Shown piece after piece: positions 49,174 to 62,203 of a stretch of DNA of 64,000 nt. Location of the stretch: NCBI RefSeq assembly GCF_003945595.2, contig NW_024104416.1, forward strand, positions 744,001-808,000, given 5' to 3'. A program made the position numbers and the translations under genes. Source of the stretch: Pipra filicauda (Eukaryota > Chordata > Aves > Passeriformes > Pipridae). The notes beneath the pieces are model-generated. The model did not search any database. It was not told where the DNA came from and saw only the letters and a program-made list of their open reading frames with translations. Within the stretch, counting starts at the first letter, position 1; every line of letters begins with the position of its first letter.

Positions 49174-51482
49174 GGGACTAACTAGCTTCCTGAGTCAATA
49201 AAAAACTATCACAATTCCATGTAACCACCTCTGGTAATTCATCCAAAGCACCTCTGAACTAATTAGCAGGTAAAAGTACATGCAAAAATTTTCCATTTCA
49301 AAGAGTTATAAAAAAAAGTGCAATAACATGACAGATACCCTGGGAAACTGAGTCATAAAATACATCATGACTACTTTAAATATTAAATATTTTGAAGTTA
49401 ACCTTTATTTATGTTCACCCAATTTGAGAGCAGTGAGCATCTCCATGTTCACCTCGCTTCTGCCACTGCCTTGCAAAGCAGCCTGCTGTGACACCAGTTA
49501 TTATAGCAGTAAAAAGAAGTGAACAGTGAAGCTTTCAGATGATAAAGACACCATTGTAGCCATAATTATTCAGGAGTCCTGCTGTAACTGGATAAAATGC
49601 CAGGAAAAAATATATGGTATTTTTAAAATCAGTTTTTTTCCATGAGCTTGCAGTAATTATATATAACGTGTGAAGAGGTGAGATAAGATAAAGAATATAA
49701 CATCACACGAAGAATGCCTGCAAGACATTATCATTTATTCTACAAATGATAGGAGATAAATAGAATAGTGATGCAACAATTCTCTTGCACCAGTTCTTGT
49801 CAAGTGACACTCTACCCCTCCATCCTGTGAGGATGAATTGTTCCTTCATTTCAAATAAAGTGAGAAAACACAATATTATACAGCTCTGATGTAACTGTAG
49901 GAAAAGTTGTTCATGTTGGCTGTACCTGAAGTAATACAAGAAGAGAATTTGAGCAAAATAATCCAAATTGTCAAATATGGTTTGGATTTTTAGCCCAGTT
50001 AAGATTTAATACCAGGTGCAGTTTACAGAGTTTTGCCTGAGGGAATTTTTTCAATTGACTGTATTTGTGTTCACACAATTTCTTCATCAAGAGCATCGAC
50101 TGTGTCGTGATCTTTGGTGAAAATTTTGGGCAGTTTAAGAGTGTTAAACATTTGAGTACAAATGATTGTTAAATTCAAGGGCTTTTTACTGAGTGTTTGC
50201 TATGTGGTGTTGAACAGTTCATGTGCCACCGCTCAGAAGGGCCTGCTGAGCAGTAAGTGGTGTAACCCTTCAGAGGATAGAAATTATCAGAGACAGGCAA
50301 AGTATGAGCAAATTCCAGCCTGGTTTCATGTAGGTGAAGAAGGAAAAAAGCCAGTTTAGGGTCCTAATGTTGGTGAAGTACCAATCTTTAGAATTTTTAA
50401 TTTCACCAATGAGGTATTACAGCACAGAGAACTGAGACAGCAACTTTGTGAAGTGTTCCATGGAAGCAGTCTTCCCAAGAAGCAGCAATGTGACTGTTAA
50501 AATGAAAGCATTGTAACAAAACTTTAGAGTTCAAACAAGTAAAGGGTTTCAGACAACCAGCTCATTTTACAGTAGGAAGTATAATGGAATGTACAAGAAG
50601 CAAATGAGAGGGAACACAACTGGCTTTCTTTAAAAGAGCCCATTAAATGACATTTAAAGTCTAATGGATAAGATTCCCTGTTCAGCAGGGATAGCTATAT
50701 GTGAATTTCTGATTGTTGGCAGATGTTTCCCTGGGTTATTCTCCCACAAGTTATTATTTCATTGGAAACAATGCCTCTCACCTGTAATTAAACTTGATAA
50801 ATACATTAACAGAACCACATTGTATGAGGATAACACTTCCCTATTTAGATCTGTCCCCATTTCACTTATCCATTGGCAACTCAGTACAACTGACAGAAAA
50901 TATCATCTCTAAGTTGCCTACAGTAGCCTCAAAATGCAGCCCTGGGCCAGCTCCATTATCTTTGCAAACCTGTGCTGTGAGTCCATAACCTCCCTGCAGT
51001 GCTGGCTCAGGACTGAGCAGCTCCAAAGCTCTGAGGAGCTGCAGAAACCAGCCCATGTCAAGCCAGAGGGTGCTATCCTGTCTGAAACCACAAAGGTCAT
51101 TTTTATCTTTTTCCATGAGACATTTGGATTTAGCAAAGTCTGTGGCTGAAGGTGTGAGATTAGTTCTGCTGAGAAGAATCTCGGAGTTATAGCCTTGATA
51201 AATAAGAAGACTCTTGGGGTCATTCTCAGCTCCCTGTGTGTTCTCCCTTCTCTCACCCCTATACCTTTCCATTAGGTTCTTGTATTTGGCTGTAAGGTAT
51301 AAGATGCTTTGTGCTTCTCAGTTTCTAATTAAATCTACTTCGGAGTAAGTCTTCTCAAGTGCTTCACTGCAGCTGGATCCACCAGAAGTTATTGAAGTGC
51401 TATTGTTTTCTGTCAGTGACATAGAAGTTCTTGTGAAAAAAAATAAATTCGTAGGTTTTGTGAGAAAAAGATTAACTTTGTC
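49174..51482. other. Non-repeat sequence, no gene recognised
   Basis: No repeat family or exon identified. Frames on both strands overlap at 50862-51272 (minus 136 and 112 codons, plus 71), but none has a recognisable domain. Confidence 0.5.
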
Positions 51483-51665
51483 ACAGAATCATAGGAGAGT
51501 TACCTGCATTGGAGCCCCACAGGTCATCAAGGCCAGCTTTCCACTTAAAGAAAAGTGATTATGAGCCTACTGCTAGATAAGGTCAACAGCTTTGTCTAGC
51601 AAAGGTTTAGAAACCCTTGTGACTGGTGACTTTATTACCTGAAAGGACAACCTGTTCTAAGGCTG
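51483..51665 (-). mobile_element. Possible very old CR1 3' fragment
   Basis: Starts on the plus strand with TCACAGAATCATAGGAGAGTT, which looks like a CR1 3' end. Weak similarity follows ('aggtcatcaaggccagctttcc', 'gacaacctgttctaaggctg'). Divergence is high and the match may be partly fortuitous. Confidence 0.4.
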
Positions 51666-51712
51666 CATTATCTTACTAGTGAATTTATGGTGGTGTGGGT
51701 TTTGTTAGGTTG

Positions 51713-51729
51713 TTTTTTTTTTTTTTTTT
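51713..51729. repeat. Poly-T run (17)
   Basis: Seventeen consecutive T following TTAGGTTG, just beyond the possible old CR1 fragment. No linked element is recognised. Confidence 0.9.
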
Positions 51730-54700
51730 CTCCACATACTTAACCTGACACTTCCAAGCCTGACTTTCTGGTTTTCTGAGTTTTCAATGTGACCAAGGAA
51801 AACTTAAGTCCATCATCCCTCAGTCCACTGCAGGATTTACAGTCTTAATCCTTGTGATTTTTCTGGTACCCGAAATTCCCATCCTCAAGCAGAGATTTTA
51901 CTGTCTGTAAACCTTTGATTATGAGTCCATTCTTATGCTTACATTTTTTTCTGGCTCATTTCCACCTTTCTGTTCATCTGCTTTAGATGTTCTCTCACTC
52001 TGTGGATTGTTTTAAAAGTCAACGAGTTAAGTAGTTAAAAGGCAAATTTGGGAGGAGGGTGAAAGGGAGGAATAAGGAGCATAAAGAAAGACTGAAAGAG
52101 ATGGTGAAAGGATATGCTACCAAAATACATCTGGGCTCCAGGGGTGGGACTTTTAACACACACAATTTTTTAGAATGCAGGAGTTTATGATAATTATTAG
52201 TAGAATCCTTTTCAGAGCTAAAATGTAAACCAGGATACGTAACTTCAGATTAAAGTAGCAGTGTATAACAGATTTGCTTCAAGTTGGGGGACAAACCCTT
52301 TTTTAATTTATGCTGATGCTCAAAAAACTTCTAACCCTTTAAGACCCCAACTCATTGGAGAATGGCTCTTCACTGATGTTGTAAAGTGAGGTTGTGATAT
52401 TTGAATCCCACGCTTGGAAATGGAAACTATGGATTTCATTGAGAAACCTGGATGGCTTTCCAATTTATGTATCATTTATTTAACCAGTCCACAAAAAGAG
52501 TCTGAACGAGGAGCTAGTTACATTTTGAAGATGAGTTTGCTGAAGATTTTATGTTTTCATGCAACAAAACCAAGTAACATTTCCTTTCTTTCCCTCTTAT
52601 GTTTTAAACTCTCTTTTCCTTAGTAGCATTAGCAGTGCATGACTCTGAAACAGTGATATTCCTGCTGGTGCCAGGTGGTCCTTTCCCTTTAATTTAGGTT
52701 CCAGGTATTGGAGCTGGTTGCTTTGCAGTAATTATTAGTTGCATTTGCTTCTCGAGCTGAAGGCAAATTTAGTACCCATTACAGGAAAGATTTTTAACAA
52801 GATAATTAGCTATTTACCAGTAATTGTTGCAGTAGAATAAGAAAAATTTCCACTGTGCTACGTGATGTATTTTTGCTCTAATCTCTGATGCAGATTCTCA
52901 GCTGTGTTAATTGGCCTAGTTTGGTGGAAGCCACATTCAGTAGTAGTTTATATACCTGAGGATATGGCCTATCTTTTTTTTCCCCTTTTACAAATTTATA
53001 TTATTAACTTGTCTCATTCCTTCTTTTGATATCCATTTTTTTCCTACTGTCTGCTTTGATGAACTATAACCACAAAAACCCTGAAAAAAACCCCCCATTA
53101 TTTTTAAAGATGTACACATGTGCACACATCTGAAAGAGCTTTTGCTAGGGAATAATCATCTTTGAGAAAACAAGTTTTCAGAAGTTCAGAGATGTGGTAA
53201 TTAAACTTCCATGCATAAATACTTCATTTTGTCTCCCCACTTGAGATATCCAGAGCCTGTTCTCTTTCACAACACTCGACATTTTGATAGCCTTTGCACT
53301 TTAAACCACTTTCATTTTACCTCATTCAACATCTAGTTCAGTCTAATGGCATTTTTAGATTAGTGAAACAGAGACAGTGCAGCTTGGAAAAGTTTGATTT
53401 CCCTGGCTTGGAGAGCATTACATAGGAAATCTCTTTTAAAGGCAACAAGGTGATTTAATTCTTGGATGCTTTACACATAACAAAATACGGATTTTTGTTA
53501 CCTCTTTTGCTACACACCTTCCAGATACCCAAGTAAAATAAAATAGTGTTAACAACTTGATGATCCTTGGGGGTTCCTCCTCACTCAGAATATTCTTTGA
53601 AACTCATTAACTTTATAACCCTGACTCTGTGGAGAATCAGCTCTCAGAATCAGTAAGAGCCTCTCCTGCTTTTGCACCTACTGTAGTTTTATACTCCTGC
53701 CCTTTGAACTATTCAAGTCTTAACCCATAACTTCCAAAACCTCAGCTCCCCTCACCTCACTGTCCGTGGGACTTTCTTCTGAGTGCAACACTGATTTTCC
53801 AAACGTCAGCACGATACAAAATCTAAAACCCCACACTCGGGTTCCACAGAGCAAGCCCTGGTCCTGTACAGCTGTGACCCCAAATCTCAAGTTCCAGCAC
53901 AGCCTCTTGAACCCTCTTCCCCTCCAGTGGCCCCCGAGCCCCTGCTGGAACCTGCAGAGTAACCTCAGGTGCCTTTGGGAGCCCGTGACTGTGGCACAGT
54001 GGCCCTCAAAGGCTGGGGGCAGCTTGTGTAGGCTGAGGGTGCAGAGAGACAGGAATTTATTCATGGTCTAACTCAAGAATTAGCAGTCTAAGAGTTGTTA
54101 TTAGTCTAGCTGCAGGGATATTAACATTTTTATGCTAATGCAGAGTCCGATTCTCAATGATTCTGCAGCTGACACTGATGGATTGCAAACTTCCCTCCCC
54201 TGGTGTTGTGCTGACCCTTCCAGGGGCCCTCTGGGTGTTCAGGTGGAGGGTGCCAGTTGTTCTGAAGAAGAAGGTGGGAAGGGGTTGTTCTGGTGAATCA
54301 TCCTCAGCATTTCTGGTTCTTCTCCAAGAAGATTATAATGTTGATAACAGGCAGTTTCTTCCCTTTCTGAGAGGTAGCTGATTATTGATAATGCTAAAAT
54401 GACTATGTTCTCATTCTCAAAGTGGGTTATTAGTTGTTTAGTACACTGTACATACTTATCAGTCTATTCTGAGAGAAGTACTGTAATTACCCAGCATTTG
54501 GGATGTAAATTTTACTGATTGAGTTGCTTAAATGAGAGTTTGTTAAAACAGCAATGATTTTCTTCTGAGGATTATTTTCTTAATAATTATTGGCCTGATC
54601 CAAACTATGCTTAAATGTTCTAAAAAGAGGGGAGAAAAATTAAGGCTGCATAGAGCAGGAAAAAAAAATAATCAGGTGATACTGTGAATAGAATATATTT

Positions 54701-55974
54701 ATCACATTAAATACATGGGAATATTTTTGATTTCATACTTTATTTCCACCATTATTACCGTATTCTTTATCTAACAAAAAGATACAGTTAAAACTCCTCC
54801 CTAATTTCTTCTCTTCAAAGAAATTCCACCCCAGGAACTTCACCAACATGTGGAGTATTTCCTCATGACAGTGTCATTTAGTGTGCAGAGAGGGGCATGC
54901 TGGTGAGAGCAAATGAGCTTATATGAGTGTCACTACTAATTGAGTTCTAATGTTGGAGTTCTTTAGCACAGAAGGAAAAGCAGCACTACAGCCAAGACTT
55001 TCCTATTAACATTTACAACATTAAGTGGCATTTGTGGTACTAAAATCACAGTTCAAATGAGAAGGCACTATTTAGTTTTTGTGCTACATTTACAACTTCC
55101 ATTAAAAATGTATCAGTTATGGGTTCTGTCGATTTACTGCAGAACAACTTAATTTTACAAAAAGACAAGTGAACTACTATTATTTTGGTACCTTTTTACA
55201 GTGACAGTCTTAAATAACTGTTTACTGTAATCATAGACTGTAGCATTTGCATGTTTTAATTGCTTTGCCCATCATTCACTTGTTCCAGATAGAAAATACC
55301 TATTTTATAGGGTTCATGGCTTAAAATCAGTGGATTGAGTTGCTCTTCTCTTGTGCTGTTCATGCCTAAATCAACACTGTGCTGGTAACTAAACACAAGG
55401 AGTGCCTATGATTTAGAAAATCTGATATAATAAGCAGGAACATCAAATAACTGCACAGAGGAATTTGTCAGCTCTGGCAGGGTACACGTCTCTCTGGTAA
55501 CAGTTTATGGGAGATTCTGTCCTTTACAAGTCTTTCCATGAGAAATATGAAACTAGAAGAGCTGATGCTTTTGATCTGGTAGTTCATCCCAGCCTCATCA
55601 ATCTTAAAAACTTTTGCTTTTGGGGGTTTTCATGGATAAAGCACATTCACCATTGTAGTCCTCACAAATGAGATGCTGTGGGACCGTTCTTATTGATTAG
55701 ACACATTATCCTGCCATAAGCAGCCAAAAACATCCTGCAAACTGTACAAAGATGTAAAATTCTAATGGAAGATAATCACAAAATATTGTGTGATGCAACA
55801 TTTGTTTTGATTTCATTTGTTGCCATGATTGGCTGCATGATCAAAGGAATTAGTAGACTCCACGGACCACACCTGAACGAGGAAAAAGTTGTTTAATACA
55901 TGAGTTTTTGAAAAGAAAGAGAAGAATAGTGAATAAATAAAGTAGAACTGAAGTTTCAGTAAGCTCAGAAGATC
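51730..55974. other. 4.2-kb interval with one GC-rich island
   Basis: Mostly AT-rich with no recognised gene. 53740-54060 is clearly more GC-rich and carries long overlapping frames on both strands (minus 53720-54064, 114 codons; plus 53766-54071, 101 codons). I recognise no protein or repeat there. Possible readings are an unfamiliar LTR or repeat, a decayed retrocopy, or chance. Confidence 0.45.
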
Positions 55975-57125
55975 ACTAGGTAAAATCTGGTGTCTAAGGG
56001 GAAAAGGGATTCTGGAAGTGTTGGCAGTTCCTTAAGGAAGAAATATTAAGACTAGCAAAAGCCATCCTAAAAAAAGAAGGCACAGGAAGATTAGTGACAC
56101 ACCAAGCTGGCTAAATAATGAATTCTTCAATGATTTCATCATGAAAAAGAAACCTATAGAAAATAGAAAATAGAAAAAGAGTCAAAGTATTAAGAGTTTA
56201 AATATAAAAAAATAGCACAGAAATATAAGCAAACCATCAAAAGACCTGATACAGCTCACAAGGCACATAAAGAATAAAAGGCAGGATTCTGTAAGTACAT
56301 TAATAATAAAAGAAAAATGAAGAAAAAGAGCTGATCTGCTCCTCAGATGAGAAGGAAAATAAATGATAGCTGATGTTTTTAGAAGGTCAGAGTGTTAATA
56401 TCTCTTCTGCATCAGTTTTAACTATAAAGCTCTGCTGTGATAATTTTAAAGGAACTAACATTAGTGTCAAAGGAAAAAGAACTGGTGATAGTACAGGGAA
56501 AGATCAGACCAGGGACTTCTTTGTAAGTCAGATGCTTACACATCAGCTGATCTGGAAGAAATTCACTTAAACTGCTGCAGAGAATTGATTGAAGCTCTTT
56601 GAGTCATCAGAGGGGATCCTTGAAACAGAGATGGCTAAAGGTCCAAACAAGTGCAAAATGGGAAGCATATTTAGCTATTTGAAGAAAGAGGAGAAAACGA
56701 GAGGCTGGGCTTATGAATTAGGTAGAACTAAAATGAAACAAACTTTTTATAAACACACAAAAGCAGCGAGAACATTGATAGAACAGAATCATGAAAAAAA
56801 TCACATCAACACCACCATTTCCTCATCTTATACCAGGTGTTTTATTGATATGTGTAAGGTATTAGATATTGTATATATCTTCATTTTTTTTATAAAGCCT
56901 CTAACACATCAACAGCAGGATATTCTCATTAGAAGCTAAATATACTCTCTAGAAGAAATTGTTATGAAGTACCTTAGAGAATCATATCCAGGAAGTATTT
57001 TTCAGTGGCTCACTATCTAACTGGGGAGATTCACTGAGAGTGGTGATGTAGAAAGTTAAGCAGGATATTAGGAAAAAATTCTTCAAGTTAAGTTTTACTG
57101 CAGAAATTGTCTCAGACTGTTACAG
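55975..57125 (+). mobile_element. Ancient CR1 ORF2 fossil (RT-coding region)
   Basis: A highly diverged CR1-type LINE in sense orientation, preserving ORF2 upstream of the usual 3' end. Visible in broken frames are WQFLKEEILR (from 56022), SWLNNEFFNDF (about 56110), FCKYINNKRKMK (56287-56322), matching the conserved FYKYI-KRK stretch, and a DIVY...DILI segment at about 56865-56937. The last corresponds to the RT palm motif YLDFSKAFD, but its aspartates have been lost. Later pieces resemble the 'tcactatctaactggg' and 'ggatattaggaaaaaattcttc' parts of the family, the latter from the 3' region, so parts between are deleted. The 116-codon frame at 56589-56939 lies inside this fossil and is not a host gene. 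Assignment rests on pattern recall, not alignment. Confidence 0.8.
56154..56179. repeat. ATAGAAA-type short tandem repeat
   Basis: About three imperfect units of ATAGAAA inside the old CR1 ORF2 fossil, probably a slippage expansion that followed its decay. Confidence 0.7.
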
Positions 57126-58230
57126 AATACCAGCTCTTCTAAGAATAAATTAACCATACTTACCTCAGAAATAGTTTCAAGGCAGTTGGTCTTTCCATGG
57201 GACAGAGAATAGTCTAGATTTTCTTTCAGAACTTTTCTTTATCTTTTAATGTTTGTACTCTAAATATACAATGCTCATCATTTTCCAAAAGAAAAAAACC
57301 CACACCCTGCTTTTATTTTCCCCGTATAAATTATTCCCCATATTAATAAGATTGTTTAAATTCAGTATGCTTTAGTTTTGGTCTGAGCTCCGAGAAATTT
57401 CTGTGGCTCAAGCATACTTCTTAGTCTAAATTCAATTTGAAATTGAATTTCCTGTAATTGCTTATTCAGGGGCTTTGAAAAACAAATGGTATATGTACCC
57501 TGATCCATTTACAGGATTTCACAGCTTAAGTCATTGCTTTGTCCTTGAAACCTATTGCTTTGAACCTACAGTAATAATTAAAGAACAGTATTTAAAAATG
57601 TATGACTTTATATCATACCTTCCTAACAGTATTATACTTAATATTCTGATATCCACTGCATTGGTATTTCAGATCTCCTTGGACTGTTCTCTCTGAAATG
57701 GGGGGGAAGGCCACTGTCCTTTCTCCACTGCCCTTTAAACACAGACCAGTCTCTGATGATTCTAAACAAACAGGGCTGATCATGAGACTTCACATCTAGA
57801 TGTGATTATCTCCACTCATTTATGTTGAGTATGTGTACAGAATTTAATTAGAGGAAGGACTTCTGTGATCTTCACTAATAACAAAATGGTGCTGGAAAAT
57901 CCTGCCTCTCTAGGATTTCCTTCAGTACTGTTCTGTCACAGATGTGTGTGTGTCAAAGTATTGATCATTCATAAAATGGATGATGGGCCAGACATAAAGC
58001 AGGTGTGAGTTGTGTGTTTAATATCCCTTCCTGTTCTCTCCTCCTCGCCCTCAAGGTAACAGGCAGCAAGGTGTGCCAGTAAATCTCCAACTGAAGTGAA
58101 ACACTCTGAAATAATTGATATTTACAGTCTTGGGTTATTTACAAACTGACATGATGTAACACAAACAATAATTTCCATGTCCCTTTGAGCTACGCAGTTT
58201 AAGCACAAACTCAGGGCTCAGCACTAACAC
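57126..58230. other. Non-repeat sequence, no gene recognised
   Basis: AT-rich; no gene or repeat assigned. The plus frame 57475-57696 has no recognisable product. A run of G near 57699-57705 and a short TG tract near 57945 are the only local features. Confidence 0.5.
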
Positions 58231-58402
58231 AAATCACAGAATGGTTTATGGGCTGGAGGGGACCCTAAAGATCACCCAGTTCTACCCCTGCCATGGGCAG
58301 GGACACCTTCCACTAGCCCAGGTTGCCCCAAGCCCCGTCCAACCTGGCCTTGGACACTGCCAGGGATCCAGGGGCAGCCACAGCTTCTCTGGACAACCTG
58401 TT
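58231..58402 (-). mobile_element. CR1 LINE 3' fragment, minus strand
   Basis: About 170 bases of CR1 3' end on the minus strand. The plus strand begins AATCACAGAATGGTTTATGG, then 'ccatgggcagggacaccttccac', then 'cacagcttctctggacaacctg'. It is 5'-truncated and of the same subfamily as the 61664 and 62944 copies. Confidence 0.94.
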
Positions 58403-58668
58403 TCACTCTGTTATTTTTTTAAAAATATAGATCCATCAGATGCAGGTTCCATCTCCTTTCCACTGACACTTGTGTTGTTTCCTTTTCCACTCTGAGCAGC
58501 ACTAACCAGGTCTACAGGAAGCTGATGGATTTTGTTCTTACCCAAATGAGGAGATACACCAAACCTCCAGGAATCACACTGCCACCTGGTGATGCTGAAA
58601 AGCTTCTGCACATCATAATTATAGTGCTAAAAGCCATGGCTGCATATTACTAATATATATTTAAGGGC

Positions 58669-58775
58669 ATAGAATCATAGAATCATTGAGATTCTATGAA
58701 AAACCTCCAAGATCATCCAACCTGTGATTGATCCCACCCTGTCACCCGGCCCAGAGCCCTGAGTGCCACATCCCA
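58669..58775 (-). mobile_element. CR1 LINE, short 3' fragment with expanded tail
   Basis: Minus-strand CR1 3' end of about 100 bases. Its terminal repeat on the plus strand is duplicated and partly inverted: CATAGAATCATAGAATCATT then GAGATTCTATG. It continues with 'aacctccaagatcatccaacc' and 'ccctgtcacccggcccagagccctgagtgcc', which places it near the 9941 subfamily. It lies only 266 bases from the copy ending at 58402. Confidence 0.9.
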
Positions 58776-61663
58776 ATGTGTTGTGAGGGACAGAAATGTG
58801 TTTGCCTGCTTTGCTGTAGGAAGAAGAGTGTGAGGTCTCCTCTTCCCCACTGGAGTTTCTATCCACAGATCCAAGTCAGGGTAAGGTCAGTCCTTACTGA
58901 TCATTTCATTCTAGAAATGATTTGATTTGAGGACTTTTATTAAATGTATTCCAAGTTCTCTCCTGGGATGTGCTCTGATGTGCTTTCTTGTGTCTCAGGA
59001 CAGGTGAGGTGTGAGCACAGTGATCTGTTCCCTGCAGCCTCAGTGAAATAGCTGCAATTCATAATAATCTTTATGTATCCATGAAAATCCTGGGTCCATT
59101 TCTGTACTCCTGAACCTGGTGAGCCTGCCCTGAACACCTTCAACCTCACAGTGTGCATGATATGCATCTCTGGAATTGTCTTGTCCATCTGCAGTCAGAT
59201 ATGTCCCTGTGGGCAGTAGAATAATTTGGGAGGGTTATTCCTCAGAGGTCAGACAGCTGGAAATATGGAGCAAAGAGGTATTTTCAGTGAGGTTGCTCTG
59301 ACAGTGGACATACTCCAGTAGTAATCAGGGTCAGGAAGGCAGCAAATAAAAGCAGCAGAAAGGAAAAACTAAAGATCTGTCACGAAACAAGGAAGTAAGA
59401 GAAGATTTTTAATAAGTGGATGAGCTGGTTTTCTCCTAATCAATGACATTAATTTGGCTGACTGAACTGTGATCAGGGACTCTGATTCAGCATCTCATCA
59501 TCAAAAGTTCTCACAACCTGACACCTCCTCATTCCTGCTGCCAATTCACAGAGCTGCAAATCTGGAAACTTTTGCAGCAGATTCAAGTATCCTCCATACA
59601 CAAACAACTTAGGAGCAATTTAAAGTGAATCACTTGATCTATAGCAATGTGAGAGCCATGGCCAATTAGATTTAGCCTTCAGGACTGAAGAATGGACTGA
59701 GCTTTGAGAAGATCATAGAGATCAGACACATGAAAACAAACAAGGATGCCGGTCAGGAATTGTCAAACTGAAACTATGAACTCAAATTTTTTAATTTAAA
59801 AAATCCCTTTCATTACAAGTGCTTTTCTTACAGGAAAAGGCACCAAAGTTTTCCATAAGACACTTTTGAAATAGTGTAACTAGATTAAGGAAGAGCAGGT
59901 ATCTTAAAATTGCTTTTTCTCAAAAGTGAGAGAATGCTTTTATTCCTGAGGATACTCTACAGTGCAATAATGTAGTACACAAAAGGCATGATGGAGAAAG
60001 CACTTACCTCTAGTTTTTGGGGGTAAGAGGTTGTGTAGTTCTTCTCTTGGCCCAAAAGTGGAATGTATGTTTCTTAAATGATGCTTTAGAATGATCTTTA
60101 AAAGCCAGGACTTGTTAACTAGTATCAACCAACCTTTGCTCGAACTGCCAGTTATCTTTCCTCTATATTTAGGGTAGATAATAGCTGTGATACATGATTC
60201 ATCATGCACAGCCTCCTTCATTATGCACACACGAATAAACTCAGATATGGTAAAAACTGAGATTAGTCTTTATGCCCTTTATTCTGAATACAAATCTCTT
60301 TGCATCGCTGACACTGAGGAATCCCAAAGAAGCAATACAAATAAAGACAAACAGATATGAGTAGCACATTGTGAATCATGCATAATTAAAAGTTCAATTT
60401 TTCTTCAAGAACAGTGTCACATGAACGATCTTTCACACTTTTAGATGGTGTAAAAAGCTTCCAAAAAAAAGAAAGTGCCTTTTAATTTTTGTGCATTATT
60501 TAAATTGACATAATCCTTAAAGATGGAACTGGTATTGCTGCTTGTTAGAGTTGCCAGCTTTGGTATGAAGGGTTCTGTTTTCAGTTGCTTATACCTACAA
60601 ATCTGCAAAGGACTTGCCAATATTTTTGCATGAAAATTCTGCTAGAGGACAATTCCCTAAAATCCCAAATTCCCTTCATAGTAGACAATTGGCAACATGG
60701 TGAAGCAATTTCCAAAGACAAATGGTTATGAAAGGGTTTGGTTTATTGTACCAAAGAGAGTCACAGGTTTTTTCTTTGAAAAGAGCTAAAAGTTGTTGTT
60801 TTAAAACTGGATGATGATCTTTGACAGAGGAAAGTTCTCACTGTTGGCAAAGCTGCCTGGCTTGGAAAAATTGCACATTATTCAAGTTGCAATGGGGTCA
60901 AGCTGGACTATTTTTAGGGCCCAGCAATAACAACACAAAAAGACCTGTTCTCACTCTAATCCTGTGTAGAAACTGAGATGGAAACCAAGCCTTTTGAGTC
61001 TGTTTACACCCCTCTGAAACCCACTGGGTATTCATGACAGAACATAAGGCTTGATTACTAACAAGTTGTGTGTCGCTGGTGAGACTTACAGGAGAATATT
61101 ACACGTTAATATTTTTCCCAGTTGTTAAAGAAATGCAGATTAAAGAGAAAAGAGACACAGAAATGCTTGGAGGAGAAGGGAAGATTTTAGTGAGAGACAT
61201 AAAGCTCCATCTATTTAGGTAAGCAAAGCAACTATTAACTTGTCATGGTGAATGTCTTCAAAACTGACCTGCAGTCCAGTGAATTAGGAACAGCTTCTTG
61301 GGAAGTGGACTTTTCCCAGGCAGATAGACTATATGGCTGATTACAGTAGCAAAAGTTTATCCCTCTGAAAAAACGGAACTATATTAATCTTCCTCCATTC
61401 AGATGATGCTGTTATGACATTTGCTCTGTTTTGCTTTTGATATCCTGGTAAAGAAAATAGAGCTGTTCATATTCAGAACCTCTTTTCCTTTAGTAAAGAT
61501 TTTCTGCCTTAGTATATGGCTTTTCTCAACAAAGGACTGATGCATTTGAGGATTCTGTTTTATTTTTTTGTAACTGAAAGCTTTGACAAAAGTCTTGTAA
61601 AGCACAGTGAATACACATATTCACTTTCTAGCCTGACCCACAATTACATTTATAATAATCAAT
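58776..61663. other. 2.9-kb non-repeat interval
   Basis: No gene or repeat recognised. Frames at minus 58940-59188, minus 59940-60230 and minus 61399-61605 are short and without domains. Confidence 0.5.
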
Positions 61664-62203
61664 ATCATAGAATCACAAAATGGCCTAAGGTGGAAGGGAC
61701 CCTAAAGATCATCCAGTCCCACCCCCTGCCATGGGCAGAGACACCTTCCACTAGCCCAGGTTGCTCCAAGCCCCATCCAACCTGGCCTTGGACACTTGCA
61801 GGGATGGGGCAGCCACAGCTTCTCTGGGCAACCTGTGCCAGGGCCTCCCCACCCTCACAGGGAATTCCTTCCCAATATCCCATCTATCCCTGCCCTCTGG
61901 CAGTTTGAAGCCATTCCCCTTGTCCTGTCCATCCAGGCCCTTGTCCATAGTCTCTCTCCATGCTCCTTGCAGGCTCCTTCAGGCACTGCAAGGCCACAAT
62001 TAGATCACCCCAAAGCTTCTCTTCTCCAGGCTGAACAACCCCAACTCTCCCAGCAGAGCTGCTCCAGCCCTCTGACCATCTTGGTACCTCTTTTGGACTT
62101 GCTCCAGCAGCTCCATGTCCCTCCTGTGCTGTTCCCCAGGGCTGGAGCAGCTCTGCAGGGGGGGCTCACCTGAGGGGGCAGGGGGGCAGAATCACCTCCC
62201 TCA
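61664..62203 (-). mobile_element. CR1 LINE, about 0.54 kb 3' end, minus strand
   Basis: A well-preserved CR1 3' end on the minus strand. The plus strand begins ATCATAGAATCACAAAATGG, includes 'gccatgggcagagacaccttccac' and 'ttcccaatatcccatctatccc', and ends near 'ggcagaatcacctccctc'. It is the same recent-looking subfamily as 16482 and 36619. Open frames on both strands here (plus 61516-61908, 61761-62003, 61796-62173; minus 61665-61948, 62005-62229) are shadows. It forms an inverted pair with the copy at 62944. Confidence 0.96.

Noticed and set aside
56589..56939. 116-codon plus-strand frame as a possible small gene
   Set aside because: Its C-terminal part aligns with the CR1 reverse-transcriptase palm region in degraded form; it belongs to an ancient LINE fossil.
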